64,000 nt of DNA from positions 55,410,928-55,474,927 of the forward strand of contig NC_087069.1 in assembly GCF_963678635.1 (NCBI RefSeq), read 5' to 3'. Under the pieces are notes generated by a model. That model saw only the letters and a list, made by a program, of their open reading frames with translations, searched no databases and was not told the DNA's origin. Origin of the DNA: Symsagittifera roscoffensis (Eukaryota; Xenacoelomorpha; Acoela; Convolutidae). This document shows positions 11,461-21,689 of the stretch, piece after piece. The position numbers and the translations under genes were made by a program. How positions within the stretch are numbered: the first letter of the stretch is position 1; every line of letters begins with the position of its first letter.

Positions 11461-12854
11461 GTAACTAACTAAGCATGTTGGGGGGGGACTTGCATGTACG
11501 TAGGTTTTCGAAAGCGCTTATACTTGAACGGACGTACAGGTAAGGTAACAAATTAAGCATGTTTGAGGTCACATTCACAAACCTGTATGAACGTGGGAAG
11601 GCCCGGCAACAGCAGAAACATGCGTTTCAGAGGTAGCTAATACCGCTTGTTGTTCTCTGCGAAAAAAAAATTAGCAGCTCCTATCTTGGCATTTTCTTTA
11701 CTCCTGCTAACATAGCCTCATAAAATGACATTGCCGCGCTTCAAACTAATTTTAAAACTGTACTGGCTGTCGCTCAAGTTAGTTGACACTTAGGAGTTTT
11801 ATAGGGTTTGGATACAAAATTTTGTGTTTGAGTTGGATTCCTAGTCGATCTTTTCAGACGATTTTTTTTCGTACTTTCAATTTTTTAAGGGTTGAGATCT
11901 GACTTAACATCGCAAATAAAAGATTTCATTTAATCTTCTAAAACCAGAGAACATCTTTTTCAAATCGCTACATTTTGCAGCATAAGAATAGCTTTCGAGA
12001 GAAACCAGGAACCAATTTTTAATTTTCTAATCTTTATTGTTTTTCCTCTTTTCTTCATTTAGAATTTGGTATTCCCTTTGTAAAAACAAGGCCGGAGTGA
12101 GATTACGTTTCTTTTTATCTGGAAAAACACCTTCTGGTTTTGGTTCTCTTTTTGCGGATATTTTTGTCCGCTCATCACTAAAAAACCAGTTCAATGTGTA
12201 TGTGTATTATGAGAATAAACGTACGCTGTATTTTTTAATCCCTTTGTGGAATATGGTTAAATAAATAATATGATGAGTATGAGTCATGCTGGGAAAAGCT
12301 GTTGTGTGTAGTGTGTGTATTAAGCTTCCTATTTGTTAATACATCATCAGATCAGCTGCGGCGACTGAACTGAAGTGAGATGTTTAATGAATTGAATTGT
12401 TGTGTAATCTTCATTCAAACACAATTCAACAACAGAGTAGTCTAAATTTACCATCTAAATTATAAATCCACTCTTAAATTTTATCGTTTGTTTTTGTTCG
12501 TTTATTGAGCACCTATTTTGAAATGGACTCAAAATCAAAGTTATAATTTTGTATCAATTTTTTTGAATTACAAAATATATATACGATATAAAATTGAAAT
12601 TTATGCTCATTTATTTATTGCCTCTCTATTATATACTTAATATTTCAAAATTGCCGAAGTTTTCATAATGATCACATAGTGTGGTATGGTGATTTATCTA
12701 CTGTCAGTCATCTTTTAAAGTTTTTCCAGCAATGGGTGACCACTCAAGTTCTCAATCTGATTTTCTCGGTCTCCATTCCACACAGTTTTTATCTCTATAT
12801 CTACATGTATAATGTCCCACACGCGCCATCGTTCCTTCGTGCGTCCCTGTGCAC

Positions 12855-13036
12855 GTGTGTCATCCAGCAACAGCACAATCATCACCACCAGGAGATCCAG
12901 TCCAGCTGTAGTCAATCACGTGGCCCCCATTAGGGGAAGATGTTCGGCCAACTCCTGTTCATTCATGTCTCACCACTCCAACAATACTGCTGCAGCCACA
13001 CAGAGGACAAACAAGTCAAAAAGTGGCAGAGCTAAA
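12855..13036 (+). other. Possible unplaced or dead exon in CEP135 intron E-F
   Basis: An island of higher GC with an open plus-strand frame reading SSNSTIITTRRSSPAVVN and SHHSNNTAAATQRTNKSK, followed by AAA/GTAAAA as a possible donor. The Ser/Arg/Pro-rich composition resembles the linkers of exons F and V. However, every AG acceptor in this frame gives a phase incompatible with the phase-0 junction between exons E and F. It may be an exon remnant, an alternative terminal exon or chance. Confidence 0.25.
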
Positions 13037-13339
13037 GTAAAAACATCTCATACGTTTGAAATCCACAGAATGAAGTAAAGTTTTGCTCTTCCGTTTCTTT
13101 ACTGAGCGAAAGAAATGAGGATTGTATCGGAGCGTAAAATTTAAGCACCCAAAAAACAGCTGATGACGAGTTATATCAATGAGATTTTATTTTTTTTTAC
13201 CTTATCAACTGAAAATTTTCTCAGCATCGAGAAAAGCTCATCTGTTTACTTTCAAGCACAGTGAACAAAATGTTAAATCGTTATAGATAATGTTTAAGAG
13301 TCAATGAAAGTAGTGAATATTCCGAAATAGGCCTTAATG

Positions 13340-15340
13340 ATTTTAAGTTTGTTTTTTTTTTTCAGGCAAAAGCCTTCATTTTTGTGCACGCTATTTTTTG
13401 ATTTTTCGCGGTTTGACTGATTCTTTTTAAGCTCATTTCGTATTCTTTGTTAAAAGGAAGGAAAACTCCACGATCGAACAGCGAAAGTCCTCTGCACTAG
13501 TTTTGAAAATGGAGTAAGCTTTTTAATTTTACCTATCGATACAGTTTTCACAAATAGGGTTAATTTTTATCAAAAAAGTGTCAATCAGAAATTTTCCTTG
13601 AAATTCAAAGAGCTCTAAGGCCATATATTTTAACTGATTTTTCTATTTCCTTTCGGTCATTGACTTTTTTCGAACTGTCTGTTGGCTATGTTTTTTCAAG
13701 AGTAGCTTATGAAAATTGGGCGCTCAAAAAGTCTCAGGAAAGTCTTCTGAGGAATTTTCTTCATGGCTATATCTGAATAGTCATTTTTTCATGCGTTCAG
13801 TCGAGATTCATTGATCATTTCTGTTTGAGTTCAATTCGAATTCATTTGCTAAAAGAAAAGTAAATAACGCTCTTCTTTTAAGAAAAGGAAATGGCGCGAA
13901 AAAAAACGGAACTAATTTTTTTTCTGTAGTGCAAGCTATTTAATAGTTTTCCCACAGAACTAGATTTTTCCTCTTCGTCCAGTTTTATCAGATTGGGTCA
14001 AGTTTAGCGTAAAAGCTTCAAGCAATAAAAATCCTGCATTTTAAAGAGCCTCAATCCTTCCTTCAGAATTCGAAAGTTAAAAAACTATTCATTAAAGTAT
14101 TCAGTAATTATTGCTTGTTTTCCTTGAGTTCATCGATACTTTTCAAACTATCTGTTGGCTATCTTTTGCTTTTCAAGTTCGCATCAGATTCAACTGAAAA
14201 ATTGAAAGAAATTATGCTTTTCAAATAACAAAACTGGATTCGGCGTGAAACACAGAGGTTGACTTTCATTTTCAAAAGTGGGTTAATAATTTAAGTTTTT
14301 TTCTAGTAGAATGAAAAATTGCTTTATGAACCAGTTTTCCGTAAATCCTAAATTGAGTCAAGTCACTTCGTCAAAACGGTGCTTTTTAAAGTTTTCGTGA
14401 AATTTCGAGAGTTTTGAGGCTCTCTTTTATTAGGCTCTCCTATAGTTTTCCATTAAGTTTCAACAATTTCCATTGTTTTTCCATTAAGTTCCAACGATAA
14501 AAGCTTCGTGAATTTGAACATGATTTAAGGTGATGTAAACTTTTCTATGAAACTCAGTAACTAAGAATTTTTCACCTTCTATGCGTTTATATTATGTTTA
14601 TATGTTTATTATTCGTTGAAAATGTCTTAAAATTTGTTTACCCTCAAATTTGAGTTATTGACAATACCCTTTCAGTTCATTCACTGAATAAAAGAAAATT
14701 ACAATCCCTAAGAAATAAAGTGCAAATGAAACAAATTAAAATGTGATGGCCTTTTAGGTTCAAAAGTTTTCCAGCGGAATGATTAAATTACCTATTGATC
14801 CAGTTTTCTCCACATTCCCTCAGTTTGCTGTTTTTTCCAGCTTTCTCAGTTTCCTCCTTGGGTTAATTATGAAGATTCTTCAAATTAAAAGAGCTATATA
14901 ATATACACAGCGATCGAATTTATTGTTTCCTTTGAAAACGCTTCAAAAAAAATTCTGTCGTTTTTTGGCTGTCTAGAGTTCATTGACTTTTTTCACTTGT
15001 CTTTGTACTTTTTCTAAAGTGCCAACTAACGCAGTCAATTTCCAAATCATTAATTTTTTCATTCTTTTTTTGGGGTTTTTGCGCTTCGCAAAAGTTCTCA
15101 GAACAAATGTGAAATAGCCTGAAAATTCGCTCTCAGATTTGTAGTTCGTAACTTATCAACGGGATACATCTCCATCCAGCATAACCCAGATTGCGTTAGT
15201 CTTATCCAAAACTGACATTATAAATTTTTCCTGAAATTGGTTTCAAAGTTAGAAAAGAAGTCTGTTAATTTGCTCAGAAGCTTTTTGTACTGTTCACTGG
15301 CTATGTTTATAAACTCGTAGTTGGAGAGGCTCCGCTTCAG
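13340..15340. repeat. Diverged tandem copies of the TGTTGGCTAT repeat family
   Basis: The landmark phrase (TTCAT-GA, then CTTTT, then AACTGTCTGTTGGCTATG-like) recurs at about 13660-13692, 14131-14164 and, weaker, 14980-15000 and 15287-15306. The first spacing is about 473 bp. Between landmarks are shared pieces such as AAGGAA-AAACTCCACGATCGAACAG and AAATGGCGCGAAAAAA. Further single copies are at 4790-5330, 10080-10160 and 28390-29000. Confidence 0.5.
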
Positions 15341-15430
15341 CAATAGAATTGATTAAGTTCAAGATTTGCAAGCCTTATCAAGTCTCAATTAGACTTTTCA
15401 GGTAACCTCTCATATAAAACCAGAACCAAG

Positions 15431-15504
15431 GCGTTATGGTGTCTTAGAGGTAACGCACATGCCTGCGAAGACAAAGGTCGTCTGTTGTTTGAATCCGGTC
15501 AGGG
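15431..15504 (+). repeat. tRNA-like sequence
   Basis: A-box-like GGTGTCTTAGAGGTAACGC is followed 40 bases later by B-box-like TTGTTTGAATCCGGTC. Start and end do not pair convincingly, so it is read as tRNA-derived, not as a working tRNA gene. Confidence 0.4.
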
Positions 15505-15755
15505 TTTGTTTTTTTTGTCGGAATATACGAAATTTTTTCGTATTTTTATTTGCAATTTTTGGACGCTTGTTTGAAATTTGTCTTCGTTTATCGATAAGAA
15601 AGCAATAACTAGTGCCTGCTCTAAATTTTTTGAAATTGTTTCTGATTGCAATAATTTGATGAGCTTGATGCAGGGTCTATCTCTCGCAATTTTTCCGATA
15701 CAGTTTGCGTTCACAGCCTAACATCACTATCATTGTTGTGTTTATGTGTGTTTAG

Positions 15756-15950
15756 CAAGTGTCCCAGTTGGAGAGTGTGGTGAAGGCATTGGAGGATGAG
15801 AGAGACCACTTCAAGAGGGAGTACGAGAGAGTTAAGCTGTCTTCCAATGTGGCCGAGAAGGAGAGTCATGCAGCTACCACTAGTGCCCCCAACAACAGAA
15901 GTGGCAGTGTGTCCCCAACCAGACACAGGTCACCACAGAGGTCAAATCAG
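15756..15950 (+). CDS. CEP135: CEP135 exon F (duplicate-like partner of exon E)
   Basis: Acceptor TTTATGTGTGTTTAG, donor CAG/GTCAGC, 65 codons, phase 0 both ends. Reads QVSQLESVVKALEDERDHFK then KREYERVKLSS and a Ser/Pro/Arg tail containing SVSPTRHRSPQRS. Helix and tail parallel exon E (LKSIEQERDYYKKEHEKLK plus SPTR), while the vertebrate protein as I recall it has a single such unit. The SP/TR motifs are typical of proline-directed phosphorylation sites, an inference only. Confidence 0.9.
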
Positions 15951-16162
15951 GTCAGCAGAACTAACCACTCTCTTAACTACTACGATTCGTGTACAGATGT
16001 TTTACTATTCAATTGATAAACTTTAATTGCAAGGTTGAGAAGTTAAATAATTTATCAAACTAGTTTAAATATTTTTGTCTATTGTGCACGTTAAATGACC
16101 AGAACAGATCACAGTCTTCTGTTATTTTTTCAATGGTGCACTCAATCGTAGCTATCAATCAT

Positions 16163-16222
16163 TGGATCTCTTAATGTACACCCCTTATGGTACCTAGTAG
16201 CGAATCCCCCTCCCTTTTATTG
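16163..16222. repeat. Fragment of the short GGATCTCTTAA inverted-end element
   Basis: Shares GGATCTCTTAA, then GGTACCTAGTA-CGAAT and CCCTCCTTTT-like sequence with the better preserved copy at 23010-23091. It lies in the 529-bp intron between exons F and G, the rest of which shows nothing recognisable. Confidence 0.5.
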
Positions 16223-16479
16223 TTAGAGAGGACCAGTTGAAGCTATCCAAATTAGGAGTTTGTTTTCTGGACTGTATCTTCACTTGAGCAAGAGTTGACA
16301 TCATCATCATCAATTAGTACCATCTCTTTTGGGGAGTGTAGGCTGCACGAAGCAGTATTCGTCGATAAACTGCTTCTATAAGCGACGTTTTTGCCCTCTG
16401 AGTAGTAACGGAAGTTGGGTTGTATTTTATTGCTTTAATTGAACTATTAATGTGTAGTGGAATATGTTGTATGGTGTAG

Positions 16480-16632
16480 GTGGTGGTGGACGTGGAGGTG
16501 AGACGTCTGACGAGGGAGAACAGGGAACTGCAGAGCATGTTGGACAAGTGTGAGTTGCACATGAGTGAGATCAGGAGCAATGTCAAGATACTCACGCAGG
16601 AGAACGAGAAGACCAGGAGTCTCTACGAACAG
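16480..16632 (+). CDS. CEP135: CEP135 exon G
   Basis: Acceptor TATGGTGTAG, donor CAG/GTCAGT, 51 codons, phase 0. Contains LTRENRELQSMLDKCELHM, then IRSNVKILTQENEKTRSLYE. Both CEP135 and its vertebrate paralogue TSGA10 carry this block (QSNVKLLTAERDKLSVLYEE in CEP135 as recalled). It is one of the most conserved segments of the family and supports the identification strongly. Confidence 0.95.
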
Positions 16633-16678
16633 GTCAGTCTGCTTCTGCTTCCCTCTTCTATTCCTTTGCCATCAATAT

Positions 16679-16680
<2 letters not shown>

Positions 16681-16724
<44 letters not shown>

Positions 16725-16800
16725 GCTCTATCTATCTATCTATCTCTCTCTCTCTCTATCCTCTCTCTCTATCTCGCTCTATCTATCTATCTATATTTCT
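16681..16800. repeat. TC / TCTA microsatellite
   Basis: A (TC)n run followed by TATCTCGCTCTATCTATC blocks that occur twice with intervening (TC)n. It sits in the 338-bp intron between exons G and H, 49 bases past the donor, and is pyrimidine-rich on the transcribed strand. Confidence 0.95.
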
Positions 16801-16970
16801 ATCTTCCATCTCCTCGATTCTCACTTACCCAGTAAAAAATAAAATAAATATTCATTTTCTTTCAATATCAATGTAACGTTTTTTTAATGGTCTTGGTGGA
16901 AATTGTCTTAATTGTTGAATAACTAGAAAATAGGTTCAAAATGGATGTTAAAATTTGTGTCGAGTTTTAG

Positions 16971-17060
16971 GCCAATGAGGAAGTGACTCGACTGCGGAGG
17001 GAGTTGATGAAGAGTCCCAAGAATGCGAAGGCATCTCAGGCCGCACAGGCCATACTCCAG
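16971..17060 (+). CDS. CEP135: CEP135 exon H
   Basis: Acceptor CGAGTTTTAG, donor CAG/GTATGA, 30 codons, phase 0. Reads ANEEVTRLRRELMKSPKNAK then SQAAQAILQ. TSGA10 has AQEEISRLRREMIKSPK followed by AQAILR at the same place, so alignment to this family is unambiguous. The 781-bp intron that follows contains a poly-G run (about 17703-17714) and otherwise nothing recognised. Confidence 0.95.
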
Positions 17061-17841
17061 GTATGAACAAACATAACCCCCATTAGTACAGATAGAATCG
17101 TCAATTCCCATTACTAAAATCCCCGGGTGGACAAAAAGGGCATTTTTCTTAGCGGATAACTCCAAATTTAACATTGATACGGCAATTTGTGGTCATGACA
17201 TATGTCGAGTAATATCGAGTCAAAACTTAGTTGTTCAACAAGGAGTAAATTACTTGGTTAATGAAATAGATAGTTGCGAGAATTAAAGTAAATGCTTAGT
17301 TCAGTTTAGCAGTTGAGGTCAGAACTTTATCCTGAATAACAGTGAGGATGAAACAGATAAATGGACATCTAACAAACTATGTAGAAAACATAGCGAATGA
17401 TCACGCACAGCGTGGTATTTAGTATTGGCCAAGACTATGACCTTGGTTAATAAGATTAACATAAATCTGCAACAAGACTGCAAAAAGACATGTTTATAAC
17501 GAGGTACCGAAGGTCGCCTCACGACAGGTCACTTCTGGCCATAATAACTGCAACTATTGGACATCGAATTGAATTGAGCGTCTAAATACTATCATTTTTT
17601 CTATCTTGGTTATAAATTTTATGTTATGAAAACTTCTAGCGGGTTTCCTGAGATCCCCGTCTCCACACAAAGGGTTCGATATTTTAAAGGGGCTTGTCTT
17701 TCGGGGGGGGGGGGAGTAGATAAAGTAGTAGTGTAGAGTAAGTATTACAAAGCAATTGAGGAAAAGTGAGCAGAATCGGCATCCTATCTTTTTTTATCTC
17801 AATAACCCCAAATGTGTATGTATTGTGTGTTGTGCGTGTAG

Positions 17842-17973
17842 AGAGTGGAGAGTGAGCGCGATGATGCAGTGGGTGACTTGAGGAGGACTGGGGCTGAGAG
17901 GGATGCTCTGCGGGAGAAACTAGCCAATGAGCAGGCCTCCCACGTCTCAAACAAGGCCAGACTGGAGAGCGAG
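17842..17973 (+). CDS. CEP135: CEP135 exon I
   Basis: Acceptor TGTGTTGTGCGTGTAG, donor GAG/GTAAGT, 44 codons, phase 0. Reads RVESERDDAVGDLRRTGAER then DALREKLANEQ. This matches the ERD-LRR-ERDALREKL block of CEP135/TSGA10. The minus-strand open frame over this exon is a shadow. Confidence 0.95.
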
Positions 17974-17997
17974 GTAAGTCATGATCGGTATTCTCAA

Positions 17998-18214
17998 ATT
18001 TCGCCCCTCGCACGTTTCCCGCAAAACTTACTGGCACATTTCTTCCCACACACATTTCGCCCCTAAAATGTACATAAAGAAAGCGGCGGTTAATTAACTG
18101 TGTAATAAGTTAGGGTCGAACCGTTTGAGGACGAAATGTGTGAAATTATTAGGGAAGAAATGTGCCACTAGATTTAAGAGGGGCGAAATGTGTGTGTGGG
18201 GCGAAACGTGGGAC
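17998..18214. repeat. Inverted cluster of CACATTTCGCCCC motifs
   Basis: Left half (about 17998-18063) contains TTTCGCCCC, GGCACATTTCTTCCC and ACACATTTCGCCCC. Right half (about 18130-18214) contains their reverse complements, including GAAGAAATGTGCCA and GGGGCGAAATGTGTG. The result is an imperfect foldback of about 215 bp just inside the intron between exons I and J; the rest of that 535-bp intron is unremarkable. Confidence 0.6.
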
Positions 18215-18508
18215 ATTCGTCATAATCGGGGTGTAGATGAGATGTTCTGATAGCTGGTTCTGGTCTTTTTTGTTTGTTACATTCCAATATGTTTGGTTGC
18301 CGTGAAACTTGGGTGTATAAACAGCTCAGAGTAGATACATCAAAAAACATAAATTAATTGAAAATGTGACGGAGAATCCGAAATTAAAGTGGGCAATGTT
18401 CTTTCTGGAGGTGAAGCCCGATTGTTACTAAGATAAGGATGATGAATTTTTGCTACTTATTATTTAAAGTTGATAATTGTTGTGCTATGTATGTGTTTAA
18501 TTGTGTAG

Positions 18509-18690
18509 GTTGAGGAGTTACTGCAGCGTCTGCGTCCAGTGGAGTCTGAGAGGGATGAGTTGATGAGGAGGGTGGGATCCCTTAGGGAGATGGTGGCCTC
18601 ACTTGAAGACCAAGTGAAGACTCAGAGCATGAAGATCAGGGGAGTGGAGGATGAGGCTCACGACTTCAAGGGAGAGTCACACCAGCTCAG
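18509..18690 (+). CDS. CEP135: CEP135 exon J
   Basis: Acceptor TGTGTTTAATTGTGTAG, donor CAG/GTAAGA, phase 0 in, 2 out. Reads VEELLQRLRPVESERDELMR and continues REMVASLEDQVKTQSMKIRG. Vertebrate CEP135 has a corresponding block (MKETIESLENKLKVQAQKF as recalled). Uninterrupted coiled coil with no proline-rich breaks except near the start. Confidence 0.92.
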
Positions 18691-18961
18691 GTAAGATGAG
18701 GTTCCCCTTAAACAGCAGAAAGGTTTAAGGAATGAACAAAGTCAACCTAGTCAGTATTTGGGTAGTCTGAGGCCCATCATGGTCTGCGTTTGTTGCATCA
18801 CATTTGGTACTCATTCATAACTTCGTAAAATCAATGAATGTAAAATACTTCGAAAACCTATTTTTGTTGTCGTTGGAAAATCAAATCAGTCGAAAAATCA
18901 TTCTCTCCGTAGACGCTGAACAAAAGGTGGCTGCTGTAAAAATTAGTTGTTGGTGTTGTAG

Positions 18962-19087
18962 GATGTTGGTGGAGCAGACAGAGAAGAGTCTGAGTGAGAC
19001 GAGATACAGACTAGACAAGAAGACACAGGAGCTGGGACAGTCGGAGGACACCAGGGCACAGCTGGAACTGGATCTACACTCCACCAG
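18962..19087 (+). CDS. CEP135: CEP135 exon K
   Basis: Acceptor GTTGTTGGTGTTGTAG, donor CAG/GTAAGG, phase 2 in and 2 out. Reads VEQTEKSLSETRYRLDKKTQ then LGQSEDTRAQLELDLHSTR. The arrangement matches the vertebrate NEQLQRSVDDYQHRLSIKRG region. A G-rich run lies 30 bases into the next intron. Confidence 0.92.
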
Positions 19088-19117
19088 GTAAGGGCAAGAG
19101 ATGGGATGGGAAAGGAA

Positions 19118-19139
19118 GGGAGGGGAGGGGAGGGGAGGG
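19118..19139 (+). other. G-quadruplex-capable run near the exon K donor
   Basis: Five G3-G4 runs separated by single A bases, on the transcribed-sense strand, 31 bases past the exon K donor. The pattern fits the usual G-quadruplex rule; folding is inferred. Confidence 0.6.
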
Positions 19140-19550
19140 CGACGCACACACAAACCCAGTTAGTTTTCCCAATCGCAGAAGTTCAGTCGAAAACTGAGTC
19201 TGAGCAAATATGCGAATGAGAAATGACATCTTGAGCTATTGGTGTTTTTTTCGAATCAAGTGGTCAGAAGAGATAAAAGTAGAGGTCCGATTGTCAAACC
19301 AATGAATTTATTTGCATACAAGTAGAGCAAGACGTTTCTGAGTGCGTTAACACATTTTCAACTGTTAGTTTTCTAGGTTCTTGTTACGCTAGCGGGCAGC
19401 TAGTGTTTTAGTACAAAACTTCTTTTTTTTCTAACCTAACTCGCAAATTAAAGTGTTCGTTAAAAGTTTTCACTTGTGCGCCTTTTTGCTATAATCACGA
19501 TATGTAGCTGTTCTCGGCTTTATTTGTGGCTAGTGTTTGTGATGGAGTAA

Positions 19551-19632
19551 GCGTCCGTGGCTTAGTGGATGTTGCTTGAGACTAGCAATTTCTAGGTAGC
19601 AGTAGTTCGTAGGTTCGAATCCGAGACGTCGA
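19551..19632 (+). repeat. tRNA-like sequence (Ser/Leu-type length)
   Basis: A-box-like TGGCTTAGTGGATG is followed by an 82-base tRNA-like layout with a strong B-box, GGTTCGAATCC. The 5' GCGTCCG pairs poorly with the 3' CGAGACGTCGACG. It resembles a long-variable-arm tRNA but the stems are degraded. It lies in the 1217-bp intron between exons K and L together with a hairpin motif (19727-19743) and an opposite-strand tRNA-like piece (20019-20072). Confidence 0.45.
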
Positions 19633-19726
19633 CGAATTTTTACTAAGTCGAGGCTTATTTTTACTTCTTCATTTTGCACTTTTTAGAACTCTAAAGCTGC
19701 TTTTTTTCGTGTTCTACCTAGTGTTT

Positions 19727-19743
19727 GCGAAGCACAGCTTCGC
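19727..19743. repeat. Hairpin motif GCGAAGCACAGCTTCGC
   Basis: A second copy of the hairpin seen at 7908-7924, with CTCTG downstream. The preceding 45 bases (CGTGTTCTACCTAGTGTTT) also match 26490-26515, where the hairpin arm is broken, showing that this is part of a longer dispersed repeat. Confidence 0.5.
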
Positions 19744-20018
19744 CTCTGCGTAAAAGTTATTTCTAGACAGCTCAATCTTGTGAGTTTGCGCACTACTTTT
19801 TATCGGGTGCCGCAATGATTCGCAGCATAAGACAACTCGCACAAAAGACAAATCGAAATTTTTGGAGAAAGACTACTAGCAAAAAGAGACAACTCGGATG
19901 AAACTCGTGCCAAATAAAAGTTCGTTAAAAGAGCGACAGATCATTATTTTGACAGTTTTTAAGAGTATGTGACATCTTTTGTTGCAATTTTCATTTAAGG
20001 ATATTTATAGTACTTTTC

Positions 20019-20072
20019 CCCGGATTTGAACCGAATCAGGCGTTTTTTCGTTAGACCTTGTTCGTTTTTGTC
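20019..20072 (-). repeat. Shortened tRNA-like sequence
   Basis: On the minus strand GGTCTAACG (A-box-like) is followed closely by CGGTTCAAATCCGGGG (B-box-like). The anticodon arm seems missing. It is read as a tRNA-derived repeat end. Confidence 0.35.
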
Positions 20073-20304
20073 TCCTGAAAAAACTTTGATACTTTTTGGT
20101 GAGCGTAACCCATTCCTGATTGATTTTTTTGCCACTCGGCCTTCTCGAAATGAAAATATTTTAACGTGCAATGTTAGGAACAATATGAGCCGAAGTTGCA
20201 GCTTTTTGAAATCTTTTTAGCTACCACTTTTTCCAGTAAATATCTAGCAATAATACATTAAAATCATCAATGAAGTGTGATTGACTGAATTTGTGTGTGA
20301 TTAG

Positions 20305-20449
20305 AGCGCACCTGAAGAAAGAAAAGGAGGAGGTGAATAGACTGAAGAGTGTGGTGGCCCAGCTGGACCATGACAAGGACACTCTCCAGAACGAACTGGA
20401 CCTCAAGGTCGAGAAGGTGGCCAGTCTGAACTCGGAGTTAGACAACAAG
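20305..20449 (+). CDS. CEP135: CEP135 exon L
   Basis: Acceptor TTTGTGTGTGATTAG, donor AAG/GTACAG, phase 2 in, 0 out. Reads AHLKKEKEEVNRLKSVVAQL then DHDKDTLQNELDLKVEKVAS. Vertebrate CEP135 has KEKDFLQETVDEKTEKIANL at this point. The 276-bp intron that follows shows nothing beyond a TG-rich acceptor. Confidence 0.94.
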
Positions 20450-20725
20450 GTACAGTAAGGCATTGCAAGTGATTTTTATTGTATGACAAATCATACTGTT
20501 TGTGAAAGTTCTTTTTTATTTCGACAAAATATCTGGTTCTATGTCGACAATACCTTTGTGTCGAATATTTTACAAACTTGGTCGTTACATGTTTTATTTT
20601 TGCAGATGATCATCCAACTGTAGTTTGAATTGTCTGCCATTGTCTTTTCCATTTAATACCTAATTTTAATTATTTTTTATCTCTACTAGTATTCTTCTGA
20701 TTATGTGTATCTGTGTGTGTTGTAG

Positions 20726-20832
20726 CTGCACCAGATCTCCTCCATGTCTGCTGAGATGGGTGAAAATGAGCAGCAGATGCTGAATCTGAATGACACTGTG
20801 GCGGCCAGGGAGAGGGAAATCAAATCACTCAG
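20726..20832 (+). CDS. CEP135: CEP135 exon M
   Basis: Acceptor ATCTGTGTGTGTTGTAG, donor CAG/GTAACA, phase 0 in, 2 out. Ends AAREREIKSLR, corresponding to NRDREINSLRRQL of vertebrate CEP135 when joined to exon N. The 266-bp intron after it holds nothing recognisable. Confidence 0.94.
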
Positions 20833-21098
20833 GTAACACATCATCAGAGGGGAAGAGAGTAAAGAGTTAAGGGAAGCCAAAAGAGATTCGATTCAAAACT
20901 CAGTGGAACAATTCGAAATAAAAACTTCATTTAAATTCGAACATCGGTCTGAATCAAGAAGTTTGCGCTCACACTGTTTTTTTTTTAAATTTTTTGAACA
21001 CTTGTCCCAACTAATGGTCCGTTTTTATATTATTACCTTCTTTCCTGTACTGTATATTAAAGTGTGTTCTAATTGAGGTGTGTATTTATGTGTGTTAG

Positions 21099-21216
21099 AA
21101 GACAGTTGGATGCGAAGACCTATGAGTGTGAGGAGACATTGAGGCTGAAGGACAGTGGCTCCATGGAGATCAAGAGACTCCAGGAGGATCTGGCAGAGAT
21201 GACCAGGGAGTGCCAG
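21099..21216 (+). CDS. CEP135: CEP135 exon N
   Basis: Acceptor TATTTATGTGTGTTAG, donor CAG/GTACAC, phase 2 in, 0 out. Reads RQLDAKTYECEETLRLKD and ends MEIKRLQEDLAEMTRECQ. Vertebrate CEP135 has RRLQDDLATMARENQ at the same position, a near-exact match and a firm anchor. The 473-bp intron that follows is unremarkable. Confidence 0.95.
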
Positions 21217-21689
21217 GTACACAATTTATATCACCCTTGTAATTAGCAGACAAATATAAGACAGAAAGAGTTTGCTCATGACTCTTATCTGTTTGTAGGA
21301 CCCCAATTTAAGGTTCCTAATCATACATGCTCCAGGAAATCATCTCAACAGGAAATATTTCTATACTCAATAATGAAGGGTCCAATCCTAAGTGACGCGG
21401 AACTCATGTTGTTATTTTTTTCTGAACTAAGAGATGTGTATCTATGTTTGAGTGTCATGTCATTGGATCTCTTTCTGGTGTTCATTTTTCCATTTGCGAT
21501 TGATCGCTCCCAATGATATACTGCAGATTGTTTTTCGTTTGTGTCCATCATTGGAGTGGAGAGTATTACATGGGATCTATTTAAGAGTGGTTTTCTGTTT
21601 TTGATCATTGCTTTATTAGCTCTTTGTTGTTTACTCTTTTGTGTTCTTATCCATCATCTCTGATGTGTTGTTTGTGTCTGCTGCTGCAG

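Larger units (their letters stand above)
11461..15755 (+). other. CEP135 intron E-F, 4.3 kb, repeat-rich
   Basis: The largest intron. It contains a coding-like segment (12855-13036, listed separately), a diverged array of the CTGTTGGCTATG repeat family (about 13340-15340) and a tRNA-like segment (15431-15504). A long AT-rich stretch at 12400-12670 shows nothing recognisable. Ends in the TG-rich acceptor of exon F. Confidence 0.6.

Noticed and set aside
17684-18055. 123-codon minus-strand frame
   Set aside because: Shadow of CEP135 exon I on the other strand; no splice or motif support.
19551-19632. Functional tRNA gene
   Set aside because: Boxes are good but the acceptor and T stems do not pair well; kept only as tRNA-like.
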